Source of the DNA: Bacteroidetes bacterium GWF2_35_48
GTDB taxonomy: Bacteria > Bacteroidota > Bacteroidia > Bacteroidales > GWF2-35-48
DNA length: 64,000 nt
Reading direction: 5' to 3'
Assembly (NCBI GenBank): GCA_001769125.1
Contig: MEOG01000123.1
Span: 48,120-112,119 of the forward strand
Shown: one piece after another, positions 45,367 through 53,745 of the stretch
How the letters are laid out: each line of letters opens with the position of its first letter
Position numbering within the stretch: position 1 is the stretch's first letter
Made by a program: the position numbers and the translations under genes
Notes under the pieces: model-generated
Database searches by the model: none
The model's input: only the letters and a program-made list of their open reading frames with translations
Told to the model about the DNA's origin: nothing

Positions 45367-46518
45367 ATGAAGAAGGGTTGGGAAATAAAAACTTTAAATC
45401 AAATATCTGAAAACTTAGATAGTAAAAGAGTTCCGATAACTAAAAATATTCGGAGTAATGGAACAATTCCATATTATGGTGCATCTGGAATTGTTGATTA
45501 TGTTGAAGAATTTATATTTGATGAAGATTTACTTTTAGTTTCAGAAGATGGAGCAAATCTATTAGCACGAACTTATCCTATCGCCTTTTCAATCTGTGGA
45601 AAGACATGGGTTAATAATCATGCTCACGTTCTTAAATTTAAAACAAAAACTACACAAAAATTTGTAGAGTTATATCTTAATTTTATAAAACTGGATGATT
45701 TTGTAAGTGGAATGGCACAGCCTAAACTTAATCAGTCCATGTTGAATAAAATTCCAATCCCCCTTCCCCCCCTCCACGAACAACAACGCATAGTTTCCAT
45801 TTTAGATGAAGCCTTTGCTGCCATTGCCAAAGCAAAAGCCAATGCAGAACAAAACCTGAAAAATGCAAAAGAACTTTTTGAGAGTTATTTGCAGGGGTTG
45901 TTTGAGAAGAAGGGTAAGGGTTGGGAAGAAAAGAAAGTAAATCAAATTGGAATAGCTCAAACAGGCACCACACCAAAAACAGTAGAGAAGGAAAACTACG
46001 GTGATTTTATACCTTTCATTAAACCAGCAGATGTTGATTTTTATGGAGTTGGAGATATTAGATATGACAATGAAGGACTAAGTGAAATTGGTTTAAAGAA
46101 AGGTAGAAAAATGGAACCCGGTTCAATACTTATGGTTTGCATTGGTGCAACAATTGGTAAAGTTGGTTTTGCAGAGCAAGTCGTTTCGTGTAATCAACAA
46201 ATCAATTCACTAACAGTGAAAAAAGAATTTGAACCAAAATTCATTTACTACGCAATGACTTCAAGAGCCTTTCAAGATAAAGTTTTATTAGAAGGTAAAG
46301 GAGCACAGGCAACATTGCCAATCATCAATAAAACAAAGTGGGAAAATCTGACTATCAGTTTTCCTAAATCAAAAAACGAACAGAAATTATTTATTGAGAA
46401 GTTAGATGCTTTGCAAAATGAAACAAAAAAATTAGAATCAATTTATCAAAAGAAAATAGCAGATTTGGAGGAGTTAAAAAAAAGTATTTTGCAGAAGGCG
46501 TTTAGTGGGGAGTTGTAG
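45367..46518 (+). CDS. hsdS: Type I restriction-modification specificity subunit, HsdS
   Basis: A 383-residue DNA-recognition subunit starting 2 nt after the YhcG stop. It has two target-recognition domains: the first at about residues 1-130 (KGWEIKTLNQISENL; IPYYGASGIVDYV), the second at about 180-340 (KGWEEKKVNQIGIAQTGTTP; GSILMVCIGATIGKVGFAEQ). The conserved spacer helix after the first is PIPLPPLHEQQRIVSILDEA, and the matching C-terminal helix ends LEELKKSILQKAFSGEL. Each half recognises part of a bipartite target, which cannot be predicted by eye. The two-domain length is normal, so the gene appears intact. Confidence 0.94.
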   Translation: MKKGWEIKTLNQISENLDSKRVPITKNIRSNGTIPYYGASGIVDYVEEFIFDEDLLLVSEDGANLLARTYPIAFSICGKTWVNNHAHVLKFKTKTTQKFVELYLNFIKLDDFVSGMAQPKLNQSMLNKIPIPLPPLHEQQRIVSILDEAFAAIAKAKANAEQNLKNAKELFESYLQGLFEKKGKGWEEKKVNQIGIAQTGTTPKTVEKENYGDFIPFIKPADVDFYGVGDIRYDNEGLSEIGLKKGRKMEPGSILMVCIGATIGKVGFAEQVVSCNQQINSLTVKKEFEPKFIYYAMTSRAFQDKVLLEGKGAQATLPIINKTKWENLTISFPKSKNEQKLFIEKLDALQNETKKLESIYQKKIADLEELKKSILQKAFSGEL

Positions 46519-46534
46519 ATAAAAACATGCAATT

Positions 46535-47941
46535 ATGAAAATCAAGCACGATGTAAATAATATAGCAATAGACCCTAATAACCCTTTTGAAAATTGCAAA
46601 CTGGGAAGGGCAAAGTATGCAGAAGTACTCACAAGCATTGTAGAAACTTATGCAGACGGGTTTGTATTGGCAATAAACAACGAATGGGGTACTGGTAAAA
46701 CCACCTTTGTTAAGATGTGGCAACAGCATTTAAATCCTAAGCTTCGTACCATTTATTTTAATGCTTGGGAGAATGATTTCGAGCAAAATCCTTTAGCTGC
46801 TATTGTCTCAGAATTGAGTGCTCTGCAAGATAAAAAGTCGGAAAAAATATTTAAATCTTTAATAGAAAAAGGAGCCGTATTAACAAAACATATAATCCCT
46901 CAAATAGTTAAAGCAATAGCTTCAAAATATATTGATACAGAAGCTTTACATGAAACGATTGAGAAGACAGCAGAAGGGATTACAGAAATTTTTTCTAACG
47001 AAATAAAAAATTACGCCACAAAAAAGAAAGGGTTTGTTGAATTTCGTGAGAAATTAACAGAATTTATTGCAGCAACGGAAAATAAGAAACCTATTGTCTT
47101 TTTTATTGATGAATTGGATAGATGCAGACCAGATTATGCAGTGCAAATTTTAGAAAATGTAAAACACTTTTTTTCTGTTTCAGGAATAGTATTTGTACTT
47201 TCTATAGACAAGATTCAGTTGAGTCATGCCATCAGAGGTTTTTACGGTAGTGATAAAATTAATTCTGACGAATATTTAAGACGCTTTATTGATGTCGAAT
47301 ATTCAATTCCAGAACCCAATACAAAAGATTTCTGTAAATATCTATTTGATTTTTTTGAGTTTGATGTTTTCTTTAATTCTAAAATCAGAAAAACAAAAAA
47401 TAAATTTGAGAAGGATAAGACAAAGTTTATTGACGCATCTTCATTATTATTTGACAAGTATAGATTACCACTTAGGCGACAAGAAAAAATATTTGCAAAT
47501 GCTCGTATTGCTTTAAATTTATTTTCAGATCAGTGGTATATATTTCCTGAATTATTTATTACTCTAATTTTTTTAAAAGGCTATAGTGGGGAGTTTTATA
47601 AAAAATTTTACGAGATGAAATTTTCTTTAGAGGATATGCTAAAGAGTTTCGCGGAAATTGTACCAAAAAATATTGAAGGCGAAACCCTAAATCATTTTAT
47701 CCATACCGAAGCAATGTTGGCTTATTTTTATAACAATTCACTTGCAGGAAGCCCAAAAAGTCTGCTGAAAACAGATTCTAATGGGGAAGCATCAATTGTG
47801 AAATCGGAAATTGATTTATCAGAAAACAATAGAATATTTACCCATTTTCTTTCAGTTATTGAGAGCAATTTTGACATTAGAGGAATAACACACAAATTCC
47901 TTTTAGATAAAATAGAATTAATTGAGCCATCAACCAATTGA
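46535..47941 (+). CDS. KAP family P-loop NTPase
   Basis: A 468-residue protein. The KAP-specific N-terminus precedes Walker A (INNEWGTGKTTFVKMWQQHL, near residue 48) and the following YFNAWENDFEQNPL motif. Walker B is KPIVFFIDELDRCRPDYAVQ near 187, followed by VFVLSIDKIQLSHAIRGFYG. KAP NTPases are often membrane-associated and occur in bacterial defence loci. No clear TM helix is visible here; the family often carries an inserted helix pair near this N-terminal region. It starts 16 nt after hsdS and separates hsdS from hsdR, so it is probably an accessory defence gene added to the operon. Confidence 0.88.
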   Translation: MKIKHDVNNIAIDPNNPFENCKLGRAKYAEVLTSIVETYADGFVLAINNEWGTGKTTFVKMWQQHLNPKLRTIYFNAWENDFEQNPLAAIVSELSALQDKKSEKIFKSLIEKGAVLTKHIIPQIVKAIASKYIDTEALHETIEKTAEGITEIFSNEIKNYATKKKGFVEFREKLTEFIAATENKKPIVFFIDELDRCRPDYAVQILENVKHFFSVSGIVFVLSIDKIQLSHAIRGFYGSDKINSDEYLRRFIDVEYSIPEPNTKDFCKYLFDFFEFDVFFNSKIRKTKNKFEKDKTKFIDASSLLFDKYRLPLRRQEKIFANARIALNLFSDQWYIFPELFITLIFLKGYSGEFYKKFYEMKFSLEDMLKSFAEIVPKNIEGETLNHFIHTEAMLAYFYNNSLAGSPKSLLKTDSNGEASIVKSEIDLSENNRIFTHFLSVIESNFDIRGITHKFLLDKIELIEPSTN

Positions 47942-47946
47942 AAATT

Positions 47947-48205
47947 ATGAATGAAGACGAAACCAGAGCGGAACTTATAAACCTAAAGCTAAGAGAGTAC
48001 AGTTTGGGAGTTAATGAAGAAGCTAAAATATGCAAGCTATATTCCATTTTGGGCGTAAAATCTTATGTGACGGTTATGTGATAGGACAAGGCAATCCTGT
48101 TGATAACATGCTAATAATCAATTAATTTTTATTTGATGCTTATTTGATAGATGGCAATATTAGGAAATTGAAGTTTTACCAAGAACTTATAAAAAATGAA
48201 TGAAG
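47947..48205 (+). pseudogene. Duplicated hsdR 5' end plus decayed coding remnant
   Basis: From the ATG at 47947, about 65 bp closely match the first 65 bp of hsdR at 48196 (MNEDETRAELI, then KLREY). The frame then diverges and stops at 48081. Beyond it, two shifted frames read ILCDGYVIGQGNPVDNMLII and then LFDAYLIDGNIRKLKFYQEL, ending across the hsdR start (48203-48205). This looks like a broken gene end trapped between two copies of the hsdR start, 249 bp apart. I do not recognise the lost protein. Confidence 0.65.
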
Positions 48206-50718
48206 ACGAAACCAGAGCGGAACTTATAGACCCGAAGCTAAGAGAGTACGGTTGGGGAGTTATTGAGGGGTCTAAAGTTTTCAGGAATCACCCGATTACA
48301 GAGGGAAAAATACAAACAGGAGGCAAGCGTGGGCAGCTTCTCCGGGCTGATTATGTGTTAGCATACAAAGGCATAAAATTAGCCGTTATTGAAGCAAAAA
48401 GCCATGAACTTGAAGTAGGCGAAGGTGTGGCTCAGGCAAAATTATATGCTGAGAAATTAAACGTTGATACCACCTTTTCAGCTAATGGAAGAGAGATTTA
48501 CAGCATCTGCATGAAAACCGGAACAGAAGGCTTAATTTCCAACTTCCCTACTCCCGATGAATTATGGTATAAGACCTTTCCTAAAGCAAACTCTCCGCAG
48601 GCTGAGCTTGTCGAAGCCTGGAGAGAAAAATTTGCAGCAATTCCATTTGAAGACAAAAGCGGAAGCTGGCAGGCAAGATATTATCAGGAAATAGCCGTTA
48701 AAAATACATTAGAGGCGATTGCGAACAATAAAGATCGTATCTTGTTAACATTGGCAACGGGAACCGGAAAAACTGCCATAGCCTTTCAAATTGCATGGAA
48801 ACTATTTCATACCCGCTGGAATTTATCTGTACGCTCGCTGAGTGGAGTCGAAGTAAGCCGCAGACCAAGAATATTATTCCTTGCAGACAGGAATATTTTG
48901 GCAGATCAGGCCTACAATGCTTTCTCTGCTTTTCCCGAAGATGCTTTGGTTCGTATTAAACCCAGTGAAATAAGGAAAAAAGGAAGTGTACCTACAAACG
49001 GAAGTATTTTCTTTACCATTTTTCAAACCTTTATGAGCGGTGGTTCGACAGGTTCGACAAGCTCACCTGCCGTTAATATAACAGGGACTGTTTCAGGAAT
49101 AGCAGCAGAGGCTCCTGTTCCCTATTTTGGAGATTATCCGAATGATTATTTTGATTTTATTATTATAGATGAGTGCCATCGTGGCGGTGCAAATGACGAA
49201 GGCAACTGGCGTGCAATTCTTGAATATTTTTCTCCTGCGGTTCAGTTAGGATTAACGGCAACACCCAAACGCAAAGATAATGTTGATACCTATAAATATT
49301 TTGGAGAACCTGTTTACACCTACTCTCTCAAAGAAGGAATCAATGACGGATTTTTAACTCCTTTTAAAGTCAAACGTATTAAAACCACACTCGACGATTA
49401 TATTTACACCAGCGATGATCATGTCATTGAGGGAGAGATTGACGAAAACAGATTATATACTGAACCAGATTTTAACCGGATTATTGAAATAAAAGAGCGG
49501 GAAGCAAAGCGTGTTCAGATTTACATGAAGGAAGTAAACCAGAAAGAGAAATCAATTGTTTTCTGTGCAACACAGGATCATGCAGCAGCAATACGTGACT
49601 TAATAAATCAATATAAGAAAAATCCAGACACAAATTACTGTGTTCGTGTAACAGCAAATGATGGAAATATAGGAGAGCAATTTCTGAGAGAATTTCAGGA
49701 CAATGAAAAAACAATTCCGACTGTTCTGACCACCTCACAAAAACTCTCAACAGGAGTTGATGCAAGGAATATACGCAATATTGTTTTGTTGCGACCTATC
49801 AATTCAATGATAGAATTTAAGCAAATCGTGGGTCGAGGAACCCGCCTGTTCGATGGAAAAGAATTTTTCACCATTTACGATTTTGTAAATGCCTATCATC
49901 ATTTTGCCGATCCGGAATGGGACGGAGAACCCATTGAAGAACCCTGTGGAAAGTGTGGTGAAATTCCCTGTGTTTGTCAAACAGAACCCTGCAAAAAATG
50001 TGGACAGTTACCCTGTATCTGTGAAAAGAAACCCCTGCCTCCATGTAATGTATGCGGTCAAAGACCTTGTATTTGCGAAAAAGAACCTTGTCCAAAATGC
50101 CATCAGTCTCCATGTATTTGCAGGAGAAAAGTCAAAGTAAAATTGAAAGACGGTAAGGCAAGGGAAATACAACACATGATTTCAACCTCATTTTGGAGTG
50201 CCGATGGTAAACCAATTTCAGCAGAAGAATTTTTACACAACCTGTTTGGTGCATTACCCAGTCTTTTCAAAAGTGAAGAAGAACTCCGTACACTTTGGAG
50301 CAATCCGCTTACACGAAAAACCTTACTTGAACAACTTGATAAAGCAGGATTCAGCAGAGACGATCTTGCCATACTTCAGCAACTTATTGATGCCGAAAAA
50401 AGCGATCTGTTTGATGTACTGGAATATGTGTTCAACAGCGATATTAAACCTATCACAAGAGAAGCAAGGGTAGCCGCAGCACAGGCAACCATCTTTGCAA
50501 TCCTTACAAATAAACAAAAAGAGTTTATCGAATTTGTTCTTAGCAAATATATTGAAACAGGCGTAGAAGAACTCGATCAGGAAAAATTACCCATCCTGCT
50601 CACCAACAAATACCAATCCTTTGAAGATGCAGGAGCAGCACTGGGCGACCTCACAAAGGTTAAAGATTTGTTTATTGAGTTTCAGAAGCATTTGTATGAG
50701 AAGGAGAGGGTGGCGTGA
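48196..50718 (+). CDS. hsdR: Type I restriction endonuclease subunit R, HsdR
   Basis: An 840-residue motor and nuclease subunit. The N-terminal HSDR_N nuclease domain carries DYVLAYKGIKLAVIEAKSHE (the E-x-K of PDDEXK). Helicase motifs are LLTLATGTGKTAIAFQIAWK (Walker A, near residue 190) and FDFIIIDECHRGG (near 325). GLTATPKRKDN, TSQKLSTGVDARNI and QIVGRGTRLFDGK follow. Residues about 583-645 are four tandem PCxxCxxxPCxC units (16 Cys). The C-terminal EcoEI-type helical domain completes it. Three palindromic elements are inserted in frame (48598-48620, 48837-48853, 49049-49069), two in linkers around the motor domain. Without HsdR the system would only methylate. Confidence 0.94.
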   Translation: MNEDETRAELIDPKLREYGWGVIEGSKVFRNHPITEGKIQTGGKRGQLLRADYVLAYKGIKLAVIEAKSHELEVGEGVAQAKLYAEKLNVDTTFSANGREIYSICMKTGTEGLISNFPTPDELWYKTFPKANSPQAELVEAWREKFAAIPFEDKSGSWQARYYQEIAVKNTLEAIANNKDRILLTLATGTGKTAIAFQIAWKLFHTRWNLSVRSLSGVEVSRRPRILFLADRNILADQAYNAFSAFPEDALVRIKPSEIRKKGSVPTNGSIFFTIFQTFMSGGSTGSTSSPAVNITGTVSGIAAEAPVPYFGDYPNDYFDFIIIDECHRGGANDEGNWRAILEYFSPAVQLGLTATPKRKDNVDTYKYFGEPVYTYSLKEGINDGFLTPFKVKRIKTTLDDYIYTSDDHVIEGEIDENRLYTEPDFNRIIEIKEREAKRVQIYMKEVNQKEKSIVFCATQDHAAAIRDLINQYKKNPDTNYCVRVTANDGNIGEQFLREFQDNEKTIPTVLTTSQKLSTGVDARNIRNIVLLRPINSMIEFKQIVGRGTRLFDGKEFFTIYDFVNAYHHFADPEWDGEPIEEPCGKCGEIPCVCQTEPCKKCGQLPCICEKKPLPPCNVCGQRPCICEKEPCPKCHQSPCICRRKVKVKLKDGKAREIQHMISTSFWSADGKPISAEEFLHNLFGALPSLFKSEEELRTLWSNPLTRKTLLEQLDKAGFSRDDLAILQQLIDAEKSDLFDVLEYVFNSDIKPITREARVAAAQATIFAILTNKQKEFIEFVLSKYIETGVEELDQEKLPILLTNKYQSFEDAGAALGDLTKVKDLFIEFQKHLYEKERVA
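48598..48620. repeat. In-frame palindromic element in hsdR (1)
   Basis: CAGGCT (48598-48603) and AGCCTG (48615-48620) flank GAGCTTGTCGA. The core TGAGCTTGTCGAA (48603-48615) encodes part of AELVEAW. Confidence 0.75.
48837..48853. repeat. In-frame palindromic element in hsdR (2), partial
   Basis: GCTGAGTGGAGTCGAAG has the same TGAG...GTCGAA arrangement as the other cores but with a poorly paired flank. It encodes LSGVEV within the linker after Walker A. Confidence 0.55.
49049..49069. repeat. In-frame palindromic element in hsdR (3)
   Basis: CAGGT (49049-49053) and ACCTG (49065-49069) flank TTCGACAAGCTCA (49053-49065), the exact reverse complement of the core at 48603-48615. It encodes part of a Ser/Gly/Thr-rich linker (GGSTGSTSSPA) just before the DECH box. 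Confidence 0.75.
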
Positions 50719-50814
50719 TATGTTATACATACAAAAAACTGAATAAATGGAGAATAATTTTAGTGCATTTATTGCGAAAATGTTTCACAAAAAAAATGTA
50801 GTTTTATCCCATAA

Positions 50815-51344
50815 ATGATACAAATTAAGTCCATATCACCCATAGAAAAAGTATACGAGACATCAGGAAGTAAGCCTGTGCTTGTTTTTTGCGATAATAT
50901 CAACTTTTACGTGTGTAAATTACCCGACATCCGGGTTCTCCTGCCTATAGACTATTACAAGAATATTTGGGTTCATGCTTTGCGAACTATTGGGGCTTAA
51001 AAATACCTGAATTTGGGTTTGTTAACATAAACCCCGACCATGCCGGTAAACATTCTGAATTACAGCCTATGTTCTTCCATACTCCATGTTTTGGTTCGTT
51101 GTACAACAGGGAATATAAAGAGCTTGTAAACCAGAAATATTTGGAAAGCATGCGAAAAGAGTATTATCTTTGTATTTTAAATTGTAAGAAGAAATTAAAT
51201 GGAATACTACAAGAAATACCCGATGAATGGCTAATAAATAAGCCGGTTATAAAACAATCCCTTTTGGACAATTTATTTCAGGAAAAGTGGATTGACGCCT
51301 GTTTTAAAGAATTTTTATGTTTTATTCAACTTACAAATCAGTAA
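50815..51344 (+). pseudogene. HipA-like kinase gene, frameshifted and probably internally shortened
   Basis: The first frame (50815 to about 50925) reads MIQIKSISPIEKVYETSGSK and VLVFCDNINFYVCKLP. A second frame, entering after a stop at 50916-50918, reads YRLLQEYLGSCFANYWGLKI, then PEFGFVNINPDHAG, and runs to 51344. Joined near 50920-50935, the product resembles the N-terminal lobe of the HipA-like family often found beside DUF3037 proteins. Relatives are larger and carry a kinase core (aspartate and asparagine loop) that I cannot see here. The join VCKLP...EYLGSCFANYWGLKIPEF argues for a recent frameshift. A sequencing error would also explain the shift, but not the missing core. Confidence 0.55.
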
Positions 51345-51348
51345 AATT

Positions 51349-52182
51349 ATGAATACATTTTACACAATACTATCGGTTCCTATTCGCCCCGAAATTGATG
51401 AAAAATTATCGGTTGGCTTGCTATTGGTTAGTGGCAATGATTTGTATTACCATGTTTCAGAAAACAAGCTCAATATCGTTAAGAAATTAGTGAACATTAA
51501 CTCATATAAAATTATTCAGGATTCATTAAAACACATCTCAAAATCAAGAAAACATGAAGCTCCGGTAGATTCAAAAAAACAATTAAAATTCTCTAGTAAA
51601 TCGGAAAAATTCAATAGTTCATATATTGATTACCTGAGTCGCTATAATAACAATTTATTATCCGTATCATCGCCAAAACCCATTGATGTAAAGGCATCTC
51701 AAGATTTGTTTAATAAATTATATCTTAAATTCGTTGATGAGGCTGGTGTTGTTTCTGGTACAGCGCAAAAAGCTATTCATCATTTTGAAATTTTTAAAAA
51801 GAAATATTTACCTACGGTTAAGGAATATTTTAATATCGAAAAAGAAATTTCGTCTTCGGATTATCCCGATTTATTAATGCCGGTAAAAATAGATTTAATG
51901 GGTAAAAACAAAATTGAAGTATTTGCCCAAACGGTTGATATGGATAAAAATTTGCGTTCAGTACAATTAGATATTTCAGATTTATTACTTGTACAGAAAG
52001 CCATTCCAAAGGCTAAACAATTTTTAATATCACAGGAGCCTGACAAAAAAAATATAGAAAACCATACGGTCTGGAACAATATCCGCAAATATAAAGAATT
52101 AGAATACCTTGATGTTTCAGAAGTCGAGAAAATTAATGAATACGCAATAGAACACGGTGTTGTTCCTTTACTTCAGGAATAA
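51349..52182 (+). CDS. Partner of the HipA-like gene, DUF3037-like N-terminus
   Basis: A 277-residue protein starting 4 nt after the broken gene upstream; the ATG at 51349 is preferred to the frame reaching back to 51292, which overlaps it. The N-terminus (MNTFYTILSVPIRPEIDEKL, SVGLLLVSGNDLYYHVS) has the pattern of DUF3037 proteins (a Y-x-I-L strand, then VG-x-x-L), which are commonly encoded next to HipA-like kinases. The middle is lysine- and serine-rich and the C-terminal 100 residues are helical. Function unknown; the pairing suggests a two-gene module, now disabled if the kinase is dead. It is the last gene before the right island boundary. Confidence 0.6.
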   Translation: MNTFYTILSVPIRPEIDEKLSVGLLLVSGNDLYYHVSENKLNIVKKLVNINSYKIIQDSLKHISKSRKHEAPVDSKKQLKFSSKSEKFNSSYIDYLSRYNNNLLSVSSPKPIDVKASQDLFNKLYLKFVDEAGVVSGTAQKAIHHFEIFKKKYLPTVKEYFNIEKEISSSDYPDLLMPVKIDLMGKNKIEVFAQTVDMDKNLRSVQLDISDLLLVQKAIPKAKQFLISQEPDKKNIENHTVWNNIRKYKELEYLDVSEVEKINEYAIEHGVVPLLQE

Positions 52183-52257
52183 CAAAATTTTAATCTCTTT
52201 CTTTTTATTAATCCAATGAATATTAAGTTTGCAAAGTAGTATGAATTTTGTATTTTG

Positions 52258-52295
52258 AAGGTGTGTATTATTTATATCTTCAAAAAAAACACCTT
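52258..52295. other. Right island boundary: hairpin carrying the right repeat
   Basis: AAGGTGT (52258-52264) and ACACCTT (52289-52295) could pair, with the 18-bp repeat 52268-52285 (TTATTTATATCTTCAAAA) in the loop and a T run after. It may act as a weak terminator at the edge of the island. Confidence 0.5.
52268..52285. repeat. Right 18-bp direct repeat bounding the defence island
   Basis: Identical to 42625-42642, with differing bases on both sides. It lies 86 bp after the stop of the last island gene and 38 bp before the thioredoxin-like gene. Confidence 0.7.
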
Positions 52296-52310
52296 TTAAC
52301 TCAAAAAAAT

Positions 52311-52318
52311 TATATTTG
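52311..52318 (+). promoter_or_regulatory. -7 box immediately upstream of the thioredoxin-like gene
   Basis: TATATTTG fits TAnnTTTG and ends 4 nt before the ATG at 52323. That would make the transcript leaderless. I see no good -33 TTG at the right distance, so this is tentative. Confidence 0.35.
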
Positions 52319-52322
52319 CTGC

Positions 52323-53702
52323 ATGAAAATTTTTGCAGTAATAATAGGATGTTTTTTTTTCATTTCTGTTTTCAGCCAGAAATACAATCTGGAATTTACG
52401 ATACAGAATATTCCCAACCCAAAAGTTTATCTTCTGAGTTTTTATGGAGATGACAATAAGTTGGTTGATTCTCTTTCGGGTATTGGTTCCGGTAAATTTA
52501 CTACAACATTTACCGATAAAAATAAACCAGGCTTGTACCGGCTTTTTATTGACAGGGAAACAACGATTGATTTTATTTTTAATAAAGAAAATGTTGTTTT
52601 TAATACGGATTACAATGAGTCGGTTGATAGCATGAAAATAGTTCAATCGGAAGAAAATAAACTGTATTATGAATTTTTAAAAAAAGATCGGCAATATCAG
52701 CGAAAGCTTGAGTTAATTAGCCCATTGGTTACGAATTATCCAAAGGATGATAAATTTTATTTAGACGTAAAAAAACAATACACTTTAATTCAGAACGACC
52801 GCGATGCTTTTGTTTCAGCATTGATTGCAAAAAACCCCCAATCCTATGCAGCAAAAATTTTCAAAATTAAGAAAACCCCGTTTATTGATTCAGAACTGAA
52901 TGAATACGACAAAATGGAGTATCTGAAAAAGCATTTCTGGGATAATGTTGATTTTAATGATACTGCTTTGTTTCACTCAAATGTTTTTACAAGCAAAGTT
53001 CTTTCTTTTCTCATGTTGTATAATAACCGCAATTATCCGCCACATATTCAGGAAGAGGCTTTTATTAATGCAGTGGATGTGATATTGCCTAAAGCAAGAG
53101 TAAATAAAAAAGCCTACGAATTTATTATGAATTTTATGATGAGCGGGTTCGAGAATTTTAAATTTGAAAGAGTTTTAGAACACATTTCCAAAAATTATAA
53201 AATTGAAACAAATTGCGAAAATGAAGAACGAAAATCTACACTTCAGAAAAGGCTTGACACATACCAGTTACTAAATATAGGAAAAAATGCTCCTGAAATA
53301 AGCACTCCTGATGTAAATGGTAATATAATAACTTTTGAGCAGATAAAAACTGAATTCACAGTTCTTGTTTTTTGGGCAACATGGTGTCCTCATTGTACGG
53401 AAATGCTTCCTGAAATTAATAAAATTTACAAGGCGCAAAGTACGAAGCGCTTTGAAATTATTGCTTTTTCTTTAGATACGAATAAGACGCAATGGACAGA
53501 TTTTGTAAAGCACCATAATTTTTCTTTTTATAATATTTCAGATTTGAAAAGCTGGGATAGTAAATTGTCTGATGATTATTGTATCTACGCTACACCTACT
53601 ATGTTTGTACTCGATAATAAACGAAAAATTCTTGCAAAACCAATAACAGTACCCGAATTGCTCGAGAGTTTGCAGCGCTTGAAAATACTTGATGATAAGT
53701 GA
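52323..53702 (+). CDS. TlpA-like thioredoxin-family lipid- or periplasm-facing reductase
   Basis: A 459-residue exported protein; the ATG at 52323 opens a signal peptide (MKIFAVIIGCFFFISVFSQ). The N-terminal 110 residues are DUF4369-like (KVYLLSFYGDDNKLVDSLSG; GLYRLFIDRETTIDFIF), then a helical middle. The C-terminal 140 residues are a thioredoxin fold: APEISTPDVNGNIITFEQI, then FWATWCPHCTEMLPEINKIY with the redox CPHC pair near residue 358, and the cis-Pro loop ATPTMFVLDN. Such proteins keep periplasmic disulfides reduced or serve cytochrome maturation. It lies just outside the defence island, so it probably belongs to the original neighbourhood. Confidence 0.85.
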   Translation: MKIFAVIIGCFFFISVFSQKYNLEFTIQNIPNPKVYLLSFYGDDNKLVDSLSGIGSGKFTTTFTDKNKPGLYRLFIDRETTIDFIFNKENVVFNTDYNESVDSMKIVQSEENKLYYEFLKKDRQYQRKLELISPLVTNYPKDDKFYLDVKKQYTLIQNDRDAFVSALIAKNPQSYAAKIFKIKKTPFIDSELNEYDKMEYLKKHFWDNVDFNDTALFHSNVFTSKVLSFLMLYNNRNYPPHIQEEAFINAVDVILPKARVNKKAYEFIMNFMMSGFENFKFERVLEHISKNYKIETNCENEERKSTLQKRLDTYQLLNIGKNAPEISTPDVNGNIITFEQIKTEFTVLVFWATWCPHCTEMLPEINKIYKAQSTKRFEIIAFSLDTNKTQWTDFVKHHNFSFYNISDLKSWDSKLSDDYCIYATPTMFVLDNKRKILAKPITVPELLESLQRLKILDDK

Positions 53703-53745
53703 TTGAATCTTTGGTTGGGATATCTGTTTTACGAAAATTATGGAA

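Larger units (their letters stand above)
42643..52267. mobile_element. Defence island (type I restriction-modification plus accessory genes)
   Basis: This 9.6-kb block lies between two perfect 18-bp repeats. It holds hsdM, a YhcG-type nuclease, hsdS, a KAP NTPase, a decayed fragment, hsdR, a broken HipA-like gene and a partner, all on the plus strand. The genes outside are a tRNA unit on the left and envelope or housekeeping genes on the right. No integrase or transposase is present, so the means of entry is unknown. The boundaries are inferred from the repeat and gene content. Confidence 0.6.

Noticed and set aside
42643..52267. Prophage or integrative element with its own integrase
   Set aside because: No integrase, transposase, phage structural or replication gene is present in the block.
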